From Cellulosimicrobium sp. CUA-896 (lineage in GTDB: Bacteria > Actinomycetota > Actinomycetes > Actinomycetales > Cellulomonadaceae): a DNA stretch of 64,000 nt. The notes beneath the pieces are model-generated. The model was given only the letters and a program-made list of their open reading frames with translations. It searched no databases and had not been told where the DNA came from. The stretch is from assembly GCF_001942335.1 (NCBI RefSeq), contig NZ_MKKH01000012.1, positions 1 through 64,000 of the forward strand, in the 5' to 3' direction. The translations under genes and the position numbers were made by a program. This document shows, piece by piece, positions 9,369 to 17,834 of this stretch (within the stretch, counting starts at the first letter, position 1; every line of letters begins with the position of its first letter).

Positions 9369-10945
9369 GCGCGCCCGCCGGTGCCCGCACGGCGCTCCTC
9401 GTGCTGCGCCCCGAGGACGACGTCGCGGTCGCGACGCGCGACCTCGCGCCCGGCGCGGTCGTCACGGCCGACGGTGCGGCCGACGGTGCGTCCGACGTCA
9501 CGGCCGGCGGGGTGAGCGTGCTCGTGCGCGACCCGGTGCCCCGCGGCCACAAGGTGGCGCTGCGCGCGGTCCCCGCCGGCGCGCCGGTGCGCAAGTACGG
9601 GCAGGTCATCGGCGTCGCGACGACCGACGTCGCGCCGGGCGACCACGTGCACGGGCACAACCTCGGGTTCGAGGAGGGGGAGCGCGAGCACGAGCTCGCG
9701 ACCGTGCACACCGAGCTGCCCGTCCCCGACGGGCCACGGCCGACCTTCCGCGGGTACCGGCGCGCGGACGGGCGCGTCGGCACCCGCTCGTACGTCGCGA
9801 TCCTCACCTCGGTGAACTGCTCCGCGAGCACCGCGCGCATGATCGCCGACCAGTTCCGCGGGTTCGCGCTGGACGCGTACGACGACGTCGACGGCGTCGT
9901 CGCCCTCACGCACCAGTCGGGCTGCGGCCTCGTGCCGAGCAGCGAGGGCGCGCAGGTGCTGCTGCGCACGCTGCGCGGCTACGCCGCCCACCCCAACGTC
10001 ACGGGCGTGCTCGTGCTCGGCCTCGGCTGCGAGATGATCGCCGTCGACACGGTCCTCGCGGGCGCGCGCCTGTCGCCGGACACCGTCGTGCGGACGCTGA
10101 CGATCCAGGACTCCGGGGGAGTCCGCGCGACCGTGCGGGCCGGCGTGCAGGCGGTCCGCGAGATGGTCGAGGAGATCGACGGCCGCTTCGCGCGCACCGA
10201 GTGCGACGTGTCCGAGCTCGTGCTCGGCCTCAACTGCGGCGGCTCCGACGGGTACTCCGGCATCACCGCGAACCCGGCGCTCGGGCTCGCGTCCGACCAG
10301 CTCGTCGCCTACGGCGGCACCTCGGCGCTCGCGGAGACGCCGGAGGTCTTCGGCGCGGAGCACCTCCTCACGCGGCGCGCCGTCACGCCCGCGGTGGGGC
10401 AGCGGCTGCTCGACCGCCTCGCCTGGTGGCAGGACTACGCCGCCGCCGGCGGTGGCAGCCTCGACAACAACCCGTCGCCCGGCAACAAGGCGGGCGGCCT
10501 GACGACCATCCTCGAGAAGTCCCTCGGCGCCGTCGCCAAGGGCGGGCAGGCCGACCTCGCGGCCGTGCACGAGTACGCCGAGCCGATGACCACGCCGGGC
10601 TTCGTGTTCATGGACACCCCGGGCTACGACCCGGTGTCCGTGACGGGTCTCGTCGCGGGCGGCGCGACGGTCGTGTGCTTCACGACTGGGCGCGGGTCGG
10701 TGTTCGGCTGCAAGCCCACGCCGTCGATCAAGCTCGGCACGAACAGCGAGCTGTTCGCCCGCATGGGCGACGACATCGACGTCGACTGCGGTCGCGTCGT
10801 CGACGGCACGGCCACGCTCGCGGAGGTCGGCGACGAGATCTTCGCGCGCATCCTCGCGGTCGCGTCGGGGGAGGCGACCGCGAGCGAGGACCTCGACATC
10901 GGCGGCGAGGAGTTCGTGCCGTGGCAGCTGGGCACGGTCACCTGA
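9365..10945 (+). CDS. UxaA-family dehydratase (altronate/galactarate dehydratase-like)
   Basis: Predicted cytosolic sugar-acid dehydratase, 526 residues. An N-terminal SAF-like domain (residues about 1-95) contains RGHKVALRAVPAG. The UxaA core starts at TFRGYRRADGRVGTRSYVA. Conserved Cys-bearing motifs are visible: SVNCSAS, HQSGCGL, GLGCEM, NCGGSDGYSGI and the late GSVFGCKPTPSIK, consistent with the metal site of altronate and galactarate dehydratases. The GTG start at 9365 overlaps the upstream stop. Members release 2-keto-3-deoxy acids, so its operon with a Gfo/Idh dehydrogenase suggests use of an oxidised hexose. The exact acid cannot be told from sequence. Confidence 0.88.
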   Translation: MSAPAGARTALLVLRPEDDVAVATRDLAPGAVVTADGAADGASDVTAGGVSVLVRDPVPRGHKVALRAVPAGAPVRKYGQVIGVATTDVAPGDHVHGHNLGFEEGEREHELATVHTELPVPDGPRPTFRGYRRADGRVGTRSYVAILTSVNCSASTARMIADQFRGFALDAYDDVDGVVALTHQSGCGLVPSSEGAQVLLRTLRGYAAHPNVTGVLVLGLGCEMIAVDTVLAGARLSPDTVVRTLTIQDSGGVRATVRAGVQAVREMVEEIDGRFARTECDVSELVLGLNCGGSDGYSGITANPALGLASDQLVAYGGTSALAETPEVFGAEHLLTRRAVTPAVGQRLLDRLAWWQDYAAAGGGSLDNNPSPGNKAGGLTTILEKSLGAVAKGGQADLAAVHEYAEPMTTPGFVFMDTPGYDPVSVTGLVAGGATVVCFTTGRGSVFGCKPTPSIKLGTNSELFARMGDDIDVDCGRVVDGTATLAEVGDEIFARILAVASGEATASEDLDIGGEEFVPWQLGTVT

Positions 10946-10953
10946 GCGCGGTG

Positions 10954-10975
10954 CCCGGCCCCTGACGGGGCCGGG
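10954..10975 (+). terminator. Hairpin after the UxaA-type gene
   Basis: CCCGGCCCC (10954-10962) pairs with GGGGCCGGG (10967-10975) around a 4-nt loop, 9 bases past the stop codon. Confidence 0.6.
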
Positions 10976-10997
10976 CCGACGACGAGCGCGCAGGACG

Positions 10998-11045
10998 AAG
11001 GGCGCCGCCCGGGGGAGGAGAGGCAGTTCCCCGGGCGGCGCCCTT
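10998..11045. terminator. Bidirectional terminator between convergent operons
   Basis: A perfect 17-bp inverted repeat (10998-11014 with 11029-11045, arms AAGGGCGCCGCCCGGGG) has a 14-nt loop and A/T ends on both sides. It lies between the plus-strand UxaA operon and the minus-strand isomerase operon, and suits termination in both directions. Confidence 0.8.
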
Positions 11046-11091
11046 CTCGTGCGCCGCGGCGGCGGTCCGTCGTCGCCGCCGCGGCCGTCGG

Positions 11092-12054
11092 TCAGCCGCC
11101 CGCTGTGCCCAGGTGCGGCAGGACCAGACGTGCGTAGCCGTCCGCGACCCGCGCGACGACGTCGGCCGTGGGGGTGTCCCACACGGCCTGGTTGAAGATC
11201 TCGGTCTCGACGTCGCCGGCGTAGCCCGTCTCCGCGACCCATCGCGTGATGGTGGGGAAGTCGACGTAGCCGTCGCCGACGTGCCCGCGGGACAGGAGCG
11301 GGTCGGCGGCGAGCGGCAGGATCCAGTCGCAGACCTGGTAGCCGGCGATCCGACCCTCGGCGCCGGCGCGCACGATGCTCTCGCGCAGCGCCGGGTCCCA
11401 CCACACGTGGTACGTGTCCACGACGACGCCCACCGTGCCCGCGTCGAACGGCGCGGCGAGGTCGAGCGCCTGGCCGAGCGTCGAGAGCACCGCCCGGTCG
11501 GCGGCGAAGATCGGGTGCAGCGCCTCGAGGACGATGCGCACGCCGTGCTCGGCCGCGAACGGGACGAGGTCGGCGACGCGGTCCGCGACCCGGGCGCGCG
11601 CGGCGACGAGGTCGCGGTCGCCCGGGCCGGCGTCGGGCCGCGGTGCCTGGCCGGGCGTGCCGTTCGCGGGCAGGCCCCCGACGACGAACACGAGCTCGCG
11701 CGTCCCGACCGTCGCGGCCTCCTCGATCGCGCGACGGTTGTCGTCGAGCGCCGAGGTGACGCCCGCGGCGTCCGGCGCGGTGAGGAACCCGCCGCGGCAC
11801 AGCGAGGAGACGCGCAGCCCGGCGTCGGCCACGACGCGGGCCGCGCGCCCCGCGCCGATCTCCTGGACGCGGTCGCGCCACAGCCCGACCGCGCCGTAGC
11901 CGGCCTCGGCGGCCGCCGCGACGGCCTCCTCGAGCGTCGCGCGCTTGACGGTCGCGGTGTTGAGCGAGCAGCGCGACAGGTCGGGCACGCCCGCGATCGC
12001 ACTCGCCGCCACGGACCGCGTGCCGGGCGCGCTCGTCGGGGTCGGCGCGGTCAT
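11092..12054 (-). CDS. Sugar phosphate isomerase/epimerase, TIM barrel (AP endonuclease 2 fold)
   Basis: Predicted xylose-isomerase-like TIM-barrel enzyme, 320 residues. Visible metal-ligand elements include VLEALHPIF (Glu), VVDTYHVWWD (Asp/His), GYQVCDW and DVETEIFNQAVWD (Glu), in the order usual for this family. The ATG at 12054 overlaps the stop of the DUF993 gene by ATGA, so it is the last gene of a three-gene operon. Members include isomerases, epimerases and 3-keto-sugar lyases, so a part in handling the product of the co-transcribed Gfo/Idh enzyme is likely. The precise reaction is not assignable. Confidence 0.85.
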   Translation of the reverse strand: MTAPTPTSAPGTRSVAASAIAGVPDLSRCSLNTATVKRATLEEAVAAAAEAGYGAVGLWRDRVQEIGAGRAARVVADAGLRVSSLCRGGFLTAPDAAGVTSALDDNRRAIEEAATVGTRELVFVVGGLPANGTPGQAPRPDAGPGDRDLVAARARVADRVADLVPFAAEHGVRIVLEALHPIFAADRAVLSTLGQALDLAAPFDAGTVGVVVDTYHVWWDPALRESIVRAGAEGRIAGYQVCDWILPLAADPLLSRGHVGDGYVDFPTITRWVAETGYAGDVETEIFNQAVWDTPTADVVARVADGYARLVLPHLGTAGG

Positions 12055-13357
12055 CGCGTCACCCCGTTCGCGTCGAGGAACGTCCGCGTGCGCCGGGCGG
12101 CGAGGTCGGGGTCGAGGAGGAGCCCTGCGCGGTCGGCGAGGCGGACCAGCGCGACGAGGTGCGCGACCGACCGCCCGGACTGCAGCCCCCCGACCATCTG
12201 GAAGCCCTCCTGCGCGCCGTTGAGCCAGGACAGGAACGCGATCCCGGTCTTGTAGTAGTACGTCGGCGCGGCGAACACGTGCCGACCGAGCAGCTCGGTC
12301 GACGCCAGGATCGCGTGCGCGCGGTCGGGGTGCCCGGCGTCGAGCGCCTGGAGCGCGGTCGACGCCGCCGGGTAGATCGCGGCGAAGATGCCGAGCAACG
12401 CGTCGGAGTGGGACCGCCCGTCGCCCACCACGAGCTCGGGGTAGTTGAAGTCGTCGCCCGTGTACAGGCGCACGGGTCCGGGGGCACCCGGGCCGGAGCC
12501 CGGGTCCAGCGCGGCGAGGCGGGCGCGCAGGCCCTTCTCGTGGTCGGCGTCGAGCAGCGACACCTTGACCCCGTCGACACGGCTCTGGTGGGCGCGGATG
12601 AGGTCGACGAAGACGTCGGTCGCGGCGGCGACGTCAGCCGAGCCCCAGTAGCCCGCGAGCGCGGGGTCGAACATCGTGCCGAGCCAGTGCAGGATCACGG
12701 GCGCGTCGGCCTCGGCGAGCACGGCGTCGTAGACGCGCGCGTAGTCCTCGGGCGAGCGGGCGACCCGGGCGAGCGCGCGCGAGGCCATGACGATCACCTG
12801 CGCGCCGGCCTCCTGCACGACGCGGACCTGCTCGCGGTAGGCCTTCACGACGGCGTCGAGCGCGGCGGGGTCGCCGCGCTCCCAGGTCGCGACGAGGGCG
12901 GGGTCGAGCTGGTCGGTGCCGGCGCCGCACGCGACGCGCGCGCGACCGAGCGCGCCTCGGCGGCGGAGCGACGCACGAGCTCCTGCGTCGCGGCCCAGTC
13001 GAGGCCCATGCCGCGCTGCGCGGTGTCCATCGCGTCGGCGACGCCGAGCCCGTGCTCCCAGATGCGGTGCCGGTAGGCGAGGGTCGCGTCCCAGTCGACG
13101 ACGGCCGGCGCGCCCGGGACGTTCTCCGCGCCGACCTGCGGCACGACGTGCGCGGCCGCGAAGGCGACGCGCGAGGTGATCGGCGCGGACGGCCGGGTCC
13201 ACGGTCCGGGGACGAGCAGCTCGCGGACCTCGGTGCCCGCGACGCGACCGTCGTCGCCGAAGCGCGGCAGGTGCACGACGGCGCCCGAGCCGTCGCGGTC
13301 GCGCAGCTCCCGCGCGCCGGGGAGCGCCTGCGTGGCGGAGGTGGCCGGGGCGCTCAC
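12051..13357 (-). CDS. DUF993 dihydrodipicolinate-synthase-like protein (one frameshift)
   Basis: About 435 residues after restoring one base near 12935-12955. The GTG at 13357 overlaps the upstream oxidoreductase stop by GTGA. The first part reads VVDWDATLAYRHRIWEHGLGVADAMD; after the break it continues CGAGTDQLDPALVATW and DGVKVSLLDADHEKGLR, in which the Lys of GVKVS is in the place expected of a Schiff-base lysine. It ends with GDDFNYPELVVGDG and a C-terminal QSGRSVAHLVALV. DUF993 proteins resemble class I aldolases of the DapA type. A retro-aldol step in sugar breakdown is plausible from context only. Confidence 0.8.
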
Positions 13358-14520
13358 AGCGCGATCTCCGGGACGTCGAGGCGCCGGCCCTCGGCGGACG
13401 AGCGCAGGCCGAGCTCGGCGAGCTGGACGCCGCGGGCGGCGGAGAGGAGGTCGTAGCGGTGCGGGCGCCCGGCGTGCACGTCGCGGAGGAACTCCTCCCA
13501 CTGCGCCTTGAAGCCGTTGTCGAGGTCGGCGTTCGCCGGGACCTCGAGCCACTGGTCGCGGAACGGCTCGGTGACGGGCAGGTCGGGGTTCCACACCGGC
13601 TTGGGGGTGTGGGCGCGCTGCTGGGCGACGCACTTGCGCAGCCCGGCGACGGCGGAGCCGTGCGTGCCGTCCACCTGGAACTCGACGAGCTCGTCGCGGT
13701 AGACGCGCACGGCCCACGACGAGTTGATCTGCGCGACGACCGGGTCGCCGGCGGGCGTCTCGACCTCGAAGATGCCGTACGCCGCGTCGTCGGCGGTCGC
13801 CGTGTACTCCTGGCCCTGCTCGTCCCAGCGCGTGGGGATGTGCGTGGTGGTCTGCGCGGTGACGGTGCGCACGGAGCCGAGGATGCCCTCGAGGACGTAG
13901 TTCCAGTGGCAGAACATGTCGGTGGTCATGCCGCCGCCGTCCTCGGCGCGGTAGTTCCACGACGGGCGCTGGGCCGCCTGGTGGTCGCCCTCGAACACCC
14001 AGTAGCCGAACTCGCCGCGCAGCGACAGGATGCGGCCGAAGAAGCCCTCGTCGACGAGGCGACGCAGCTTGACGAGGCCGGGCAGGTACAGCTTGTCGTG
14101 CACGACGCCCGCCGTGACCCCGGTCTCCTCCCGCAGGCGCGCGAGGTCCACCGCCTCGGCGAGAGTCTCCGCCGTCGGCTTCTCCGTGTAGACGTGCTTG
14201 CCCGTCTGCATGGCCTTCGTCAGGGTCTTCGCGCGCAGCGCGGTCATCGAGGCGTCGAACACGACGTCGACGTCCGGGTCGGCGATCGCGCCGTCGAGGT
14301 CGGTGGTCCAGTGCTCGACGTCGTGCTGCGCGGCGAGCTCGCGGATCTTCGACTCGTTGCGGCCCACGAGGACGGGCTCGACCTGCAGGCGGGTCCCGTC
14401 CGGCAGCTCGACGCCGCCCTGCTCCCGGATCGGCAGGATCGAGCGGAGGAGGTGCTGGCGGTAACCCATGCGGCCGGTCACGCCGTTCATGGCGATCCGC
14501 AGGGTGCGGGAGGTGGTCAT
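13354..14520 (-). CDS. Gfo/Idh/MocA-family oxidoreductase
   Basis: Predicted sugar dehydrogenase, 388 residues, first gene of the operon with the DUF993 protein and the isomerase. The ATG at 14520 starts MTTSRTLRIAMNGVTGRMGY, a NAD-binding start that uses GVTGRMG in place of the classic GxGxxG, as in a known subgroup of the family. The EKP motif is in YTEKPTAETLAEA. GGGMTTDMFCHWNYVLEG holds the likely catalytic Asp and His. An operator-like site at 14589-14602 lies upstream, which points to control by the LacI protein encoded next door. Confidence 0.87.
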   Translation of the reverse strand: MTTSRTLRIAMNGVTGRMGYRQHLLRSILPIREQGGVELPDGTRLQVEPVLVGRNESKIRELAAQHDVEHWTTDLDGAIADPDVDVVFDASMTALRAKTLTKAMQTGKHVYTEKPTAETLAEAVDLARLREETGVTAGVVHDKLYLPGLVKLRRLVDEGFFGRILSLRGEFGYWVFEGDHQAAQRPSWNYRAEDGGGMTTDMFCHWNYVLEGILGSVRTVTAQTTTHIPTRWDEQGQEYTATADDAAYGIFEVETPAGDPVVAQINSSWAVRVYRDELVEFQVDGTHGSAVAGLRKCVAQQRAHTPKPVWNPDLPVTEPFRDQWLEVPANADLDNGFKAQWEEFLRDVHAGRPHRYDLLSAARGVQLAELGLRSSAEGRRLDVPEIAL

Positions 14521-14588
14521 TCGGCTTCGGCTCCGTTGCGTCGGCCCGGCACGGCCGGGAGGGCGTGTGGGGGTCGCAGTCCCGCACG

Positions 14589-14602
14589 GGAATGCGCTTT
14601 CC
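14589..14602. promoter_or_regulatory. Candidate LacI operator in front of the oxidoreductase operon
   Basis: GGAATGCGCTTTCC is palindromic at six of seven base pairs with a central CG-type core. It lies 69 bp upstream of the 14520 start. It shares 11 of 14 bases (GGnAnGCGCTTnCC) with the site at 15707-15720 in front of the adjacent LacI gene. Confidence 0.6.
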
Positions 14603-14655
14603 CCACTGTACGACAGAACGCGCTCCGGAGGGAAGGGCGACGTGGCGGCGGCCGC

Positions 14656-15693
14656 TCAGCGGGTGGGCTGCCGGGGCGTCGAGGCGCGGACCACGACCTC
14701 GCCGCGCACCACGACGCGCTGCTCCGTGGACGGCTCGCCCGCGCCGAGGGCCAGTCGCACGGCGGCGGCGCCGACGTCGTGCAGCGGCAGCCGGACCGTC
14801 GTGAGGCCGGGCGTGACGTCGCGGAGCGTGACGATGTCGTCGAAGCCCGCGACCGCGACGTCGTCCGGGACGCCGAGGCCCGCGTCGCGCAGCGCGGCCG
14901 TCGCGCCGACGGCCATGACGTCGGTCACCGCGACGAGCACCACGCCCGGGCGTCCGCGCAGCAGCGGCAGCGCGGACGTCGCCGCGCCGTAGCCGCCGTC
15001 GCGCGTGAACTCGCCCGGGACGACGTGCTCCGCCGGGACGTGCACGCCGCGCTCGGCGAGCCCCTCGAGGAGGCCGTGCGTCCGGTCCGCCGCGGTCCGG
15101 TGGTCGGGCGGCCCCGCGAGCACGACGACGTCGCGGTAGCCCAGCCCGTGCAGCGCGCCCGCGAGCTCGGCGGCGCCCTCGCGGTTCGCGATCTGCACGC
15201 ACGGCAGGTCGTCGAGCGGCTGCCCCACGGTCGCCACGCGGCCCCCGCCCGACACGTAGCGGGCGAGCGTCGCGAGCAGTCGGGCGCGGTCGTCGTCGCC
15301 GCCGAGGCGGCTCCCCGCCAGCACGAGCGCCTGCGGACGCTGGCGCGCGAGGAGCTCTACGACCTCGGCCTCGCGCACCGGGTCCGTCCGTGTCGACGCG
15401 AGCGTCACGACGAGCCCGTCGTCCTCCGCCGCCTCGCTCACGCCCGCCGCGAGCGTCGAGAAGTAGGGGTCGGCGATGTCGTGCACCACGAGGCCCAGCG
15501 CGCTCGAGCGTCCCCGCGCCATGGCCTGCGCCCGCGCGTCGGGCGTGTACCCGAGCCGCTCCGCGGCCGCCAGGACGCGCTCGCGCAGAGCGGGGCCGAC
15601 GACGCGGGTCGCGCTCCCGTTCAGCGCGCGCGAGGCCGTCGCGAGGGAGACGCCCGCCTCGCGGGCCACGTCGCTCAGGGTGGGGGAGGGCAC
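14656..15693 (-). CDS. LacI-family transcriptional regulator
   Basis: DNA-binding repressor of 345 residues. The GTG at 15693 places the helix-turn-helix (TLSDVAREAGVSLATASRAL) at residues 5-24, as usual. The hinge-helix region ARAQAMARGRSSALGLVVHD and a ligand-binding core follow, with VAVTDVMAVGATAAL and VAGFDDIVTLRDVTPGLTTV. There is no clear Shine-Dalgarno before the GTG; translation may be leaderless. It stands directly upstream of the oxidoreductase/DUF993/isomerase operon on the same strand and likely controls both that operon and itself. The inducer is unknown. Confidence 0.9.
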   Translation of the reverse strand: MPSPTLSDVAREAGVSLATASRALNGSATRVVGPALRERVLAAAERLGYTPDARAQAMARGRSSALGLVVHDIADPYFSTLAAGVSEAAEDDGLVVTLASTRTDPVREAEVVELLARQRPQALVLAGSRLGGDDDRARLLATLARYVSGGGRVATVGQPLDDLPCVQIANREGAAELAGALHGLGYRDVVVLAGPPDHRTAADRTHGLLEGLAERGVHVPAEHVVPGEFTRDGGYGAATSALPLLRGRPGVVLVAVTDVMAVGATAALRDAGLGVPDDVAVAGFDDIVTLRDVTPGLTTVRLPLHDVGAAAVRLALGAGEPSTEQRVVVRGEVVVRASTPRQPTR

Positions 15694-15706
15694 GAGGTCA
15701 GCGTAG

Positions 15707-15720
15707 GGCAGGCGCTTACC
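15707..15720. promoter_or_regulatory. Candidate autoregulatory LacI operator
   Basis: GGCAGGCGCTTACC lies 13 bp upstream of the LacI start codon and matches the 14589-14602 site at 11 of 14 positions. Five of its seven base pairs are palindromic. A repressor bound here would block its own transcription start. Confidence 0.5.
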
Positions 15721-15790
15721 GGCGTGGCGCACGGTGCGCGCGCGACCGGTCGCCGGGGGGCCGGCTTGGTCGATCCGCGCGGCCGGGTGA

Positions 15791-16828
15791 ATGATCGGAC
15801 CCATGATCGCTCCCGCCACCGGCGCCCCCGGCTCGCGCATCGTCGGGCTCGGGCACTTCCAGCCCGAACGGACCATGACGAACGACGACGTGGCGCAGCT
15901 CGTCGAGACGAACGACGAGTGGATCCGCTCGCGCACGGGCATCGTCACGCGCCATGTCGCCGACGACGGCACGACCGTCGCCGACATGGCCGTCGCCGCG
16001 GGGCGGCACGCGCTCGAGGACGCCGGGGTCGGCGCCGCCGACGTCGACCTCGTGGTCGTGGCCACCGCGACCGCCGTCGACCGCTCGCCCAACACCGCCG
16101 GTCGCGTCGCCTACCACCTGCGCACCGGCGTCATGCCGGGCGAGTCGACGCCGGAGGAGGCGTCCGAGCTCGACCTGCGCGGCGTCGTCGGGCCCGCCGT
16201 GCTCGACGTCAACGTCGCGTGCTCCGGCTTCGCGCACTCCGTGGCGCTCGCGGACCAGGCGATCCGCGCCGGCTCCGCGCGCACCGCCCTCGTCGTGGGG
16301 GCGGAGAAGCTCACCGCGTTCACCGACTGGACCGACCGCAGCACGTGCATCCTCACGGCGGACGGCGCGGGCGCAGCCGTGCTCCAGGCCTCGGAGACGC
16401 CCGGGGTCGGGCCGGTGACGTGGGGCTCGGAGCCCGACCTCACGCCCGCCGTGCTCATCGAGGCGCCGGAGGACAGGTTCGCCCAGGACGGCCGCGCGGT
16501 CTTCAAGTGGGCCATCACGCGCGCTGCCGACCGCGCCCGCTCCGTCGTCGAGCGCTCCGGCGTCTCGCTCGACGACGTCCAGGTGCTCGTCGCGCACCAG
16601 GCCAACCTGCGGATCATCGAGCCGCTCGCCAAGGCGCTCGGCATGGAGGACCGCGTCGTCGTCACCGACATCGTCGAGTCGGGCAACACGTCCGCCGCGT
16701 CCATCCCGCTCGGGCTGTCGAAGTGGTGGCACGCCGGCAAGATCCCCGCCGGGGTGCCCGCGCTGCTGTTCGGGTTCGGCGGCGGGTTCGCGTGGGCGGG
16801 CCAGGTCGTGGAGACGCCGACGCGCTGA
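15791..16828 (+). CDS. 3-oxoacyl-ACP synthase III-like enzyme
   Basis: KAS III/FabH-family condensing enzyme of 345 residues, or 341 if the second ATG at 15803 is used; neither has a good ribosome site. The catalytic triad is visible: Cys in NVACSGFAH, His in VAHQANLRI and Asn in SGNTSAASIP. The N-terminus has the family signature NDEWIRSRTGI and the C-terminus GFGGGFAWAGQVV. It would start fatty-acid synthesis from a short acyl-CoA. It stands alone, without fabD or acpP beside it, so it may be an accessory copy or serve a different condensation. Confidence 0.87.
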   Translation: MIGPMIAPATGAPGSRIVGLGHFQPERTMTNDDVAQLVETNDEWIRSRTGIVTRHVADDGTTVADMAVAAGRHALEDAGVGAADVDLVVVATATAVDRSPNTAGRVAYHLRTGVMPGESTPEEASELDLRGVVGPAVLDVNVACSGFAHSVALADQAIRAGSARTALVVGAEKLTAFTDWTDRSTCILTADGAGAAVLQASETPGVGPVTWGSEPDLTPAVLIEAPEDRFAQDGRAVFKWAITRAADRARSVVERSGVSLDDVQVLVAHQANLRIIEPLAKALGMEDRVVVTDIVESGNTSAASIPLGLSKWWHAGKIPAGVPALLFGFGGGFAWAGQVVETPTR

Positions 16829-16835
16829 GCGCGGT

Positions 16836-16858
16836 GCGCCGGCGAGGGTGGCCGGCGC
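16836..16858. terminator. Terminator between convergent genes
   Basis: GCGCCGGC (16836-16843) pairs with GCCGGCGC (16851-16858) around a 7-nt loop, just after the KAS III-like stop and before the 3' end of the hydrolase gene. Confidence 0.6.
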
Positions 16859-16864
16859 GCCCCG

Positions 16865-17773
16865 TCACGCGGCGCGGTCGAACCAGTCGAGCGCGAGGTC
16901 GGCGACCGCGGCGGGGGCGTCGTCGGCGATGAAGTGCGCGGCGTCGTCGACGTACGCGAACGCGAGACGGTCCGCGTAGCGCGCGGGGTCGGGGCAGACG
17001 CGGCCCATCACGTCCTCGGTCCAGGGGCGGTCGCGACGGCCGAGGACGACGAGCGTGGGCACGGTGAGCCGTCGTCGGCGGTAGGTGCCGCGCATCATCC
17101 GCAGCCCCTCGGGCAGGATCATGCCGCGGGTCAGCGGGCGCACCGCGGCGTCGACCTCGGGTCGGCGCAGCGGGGCGAGGTGGGCGTCGACGTCGCCCTC
17201 CGGCATCGGGTGCGCGACGTAGGGCTCGGCGAGGACGCCGCGCAGGGAGGCGCCCGGCCGGTGCCAGACGAACGGCGGCAGGTGCCGGAAGCCGGGGAGG
17301 ATCCTCGGGCTGAACCTCATGAATCCCGGCGGCACGGAGAGCTGCACCGCCGTGCGCACCCGTTCGGGGTGCTCGTAGGTCAGCTGCATGGCGGTGATGG
17401 CGCCCATGTCGTGGGAGACGACGTGGGGGCGCTCGACCTCGAGGGCGTCGAGGAGCGCGAGCAGGTCGTGGAGCCGGGTCTCGCGGTCCACGCGGGGGTC
17501 GTCCGCCTCGGTCCAGCCGGCTCCGCGCAGGTCCGGGCACAGCACGCGGTAGCCGCGCGCGGCGATCGCGGGCGCGACGTCGCGCCACTGCCACCAGTGC
17601 TGCGGGAACCCGTGCAGCATCACGACCGGGTCGCCGTCGCCGACGGTGGCGACGTGGGTGCGCAGGCCCGACGTCTCGACGACGCGATGGTCGAACCCTG
17701 GGGCCTCGGGCAGCGGTGGCGACCACGCCGGCGCGCCCTCGGGGCGGGTGGTTCGGGGCTGCGACGTCGTCAT
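16865..17773 (-). CDS. Alpha/beta hydrolase, epoxide hydrolase-like
   Basis: Predicted cytosolic hydrolase of 302 residues. The oxyanion motif is HGFPQHWWQW. The nucleophile elbow reads VSHDMGAIT, so the nucleophile is Asp, as in epoxide hydrolases and haloalkane dehalogenases. The acid follows in VVLGRRDRPWTED and the base in DAAHFIADDAP. The ATG at 17773 is preceded by GAGGGAG. It is divergent from a TetR regulator, and a perfect palindrome lies between them, so it is probably induced by a small hydrophobic compound sensed by that regulator. The substrate is unknown. Confidence 0.87.
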   Translation of the reverse strand: MTTSQPRTTRPEGAPAWSPPLPEAPGFDHRVVETSGLRTHVATVGDGDPVVMLHGFPQHWWQWRDVAPAIAARGYRVLCPDLRGAGWTEADDPRVDRETRLHDLLALLDALEVERPHVVSHDMGAITAMQLTYEHPERVRTAVQLSVPPGFMRFSPRILPGFRHLPPFVWHRPGASLRGVLAEPYVAHPMPEGDVDAHLAPLRRPEVDAAVRPLTRGMILPEGLRMMRGTYRRRRLTVPTLVVLGRRDRPWTEDVMGRVCPDPARYADRLAFAYVDDAAHFIADDAPAAVADLALDWFDRAA

Positions 17774-17795
17774 GACGACTCCCTCGTCCGGCCGA

Positions 17796-17813
17796 CTACT
17801 ATGTTCATAGTAG
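17796..17813. promoter_or_regulatory. TetR operator palindrome
   Basis: CTACTATG-TT-CATAGTAG is a perfect inverted repeat with a 2-nt centre. It lies in the 61-bp gap between the hydrolase and TetR start codons, 22 bp from each, so one bound regulator could block both genes. It is strikingly A/T-rich for this region. Confidence 0.85.
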
Positions 17814-17834
17814 ACCCGTGGGGAGGGGGCGTCC

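Noticed and set aside
13459..16932. Very long open frame (over 1100 codons) on the plus strand
   Set aside because: It runs antisense to the oxidoreductase and LacI genes, has low-complexity Arg/Gly/Ala composition, and reflects high GC at third codon positions of the real genes.
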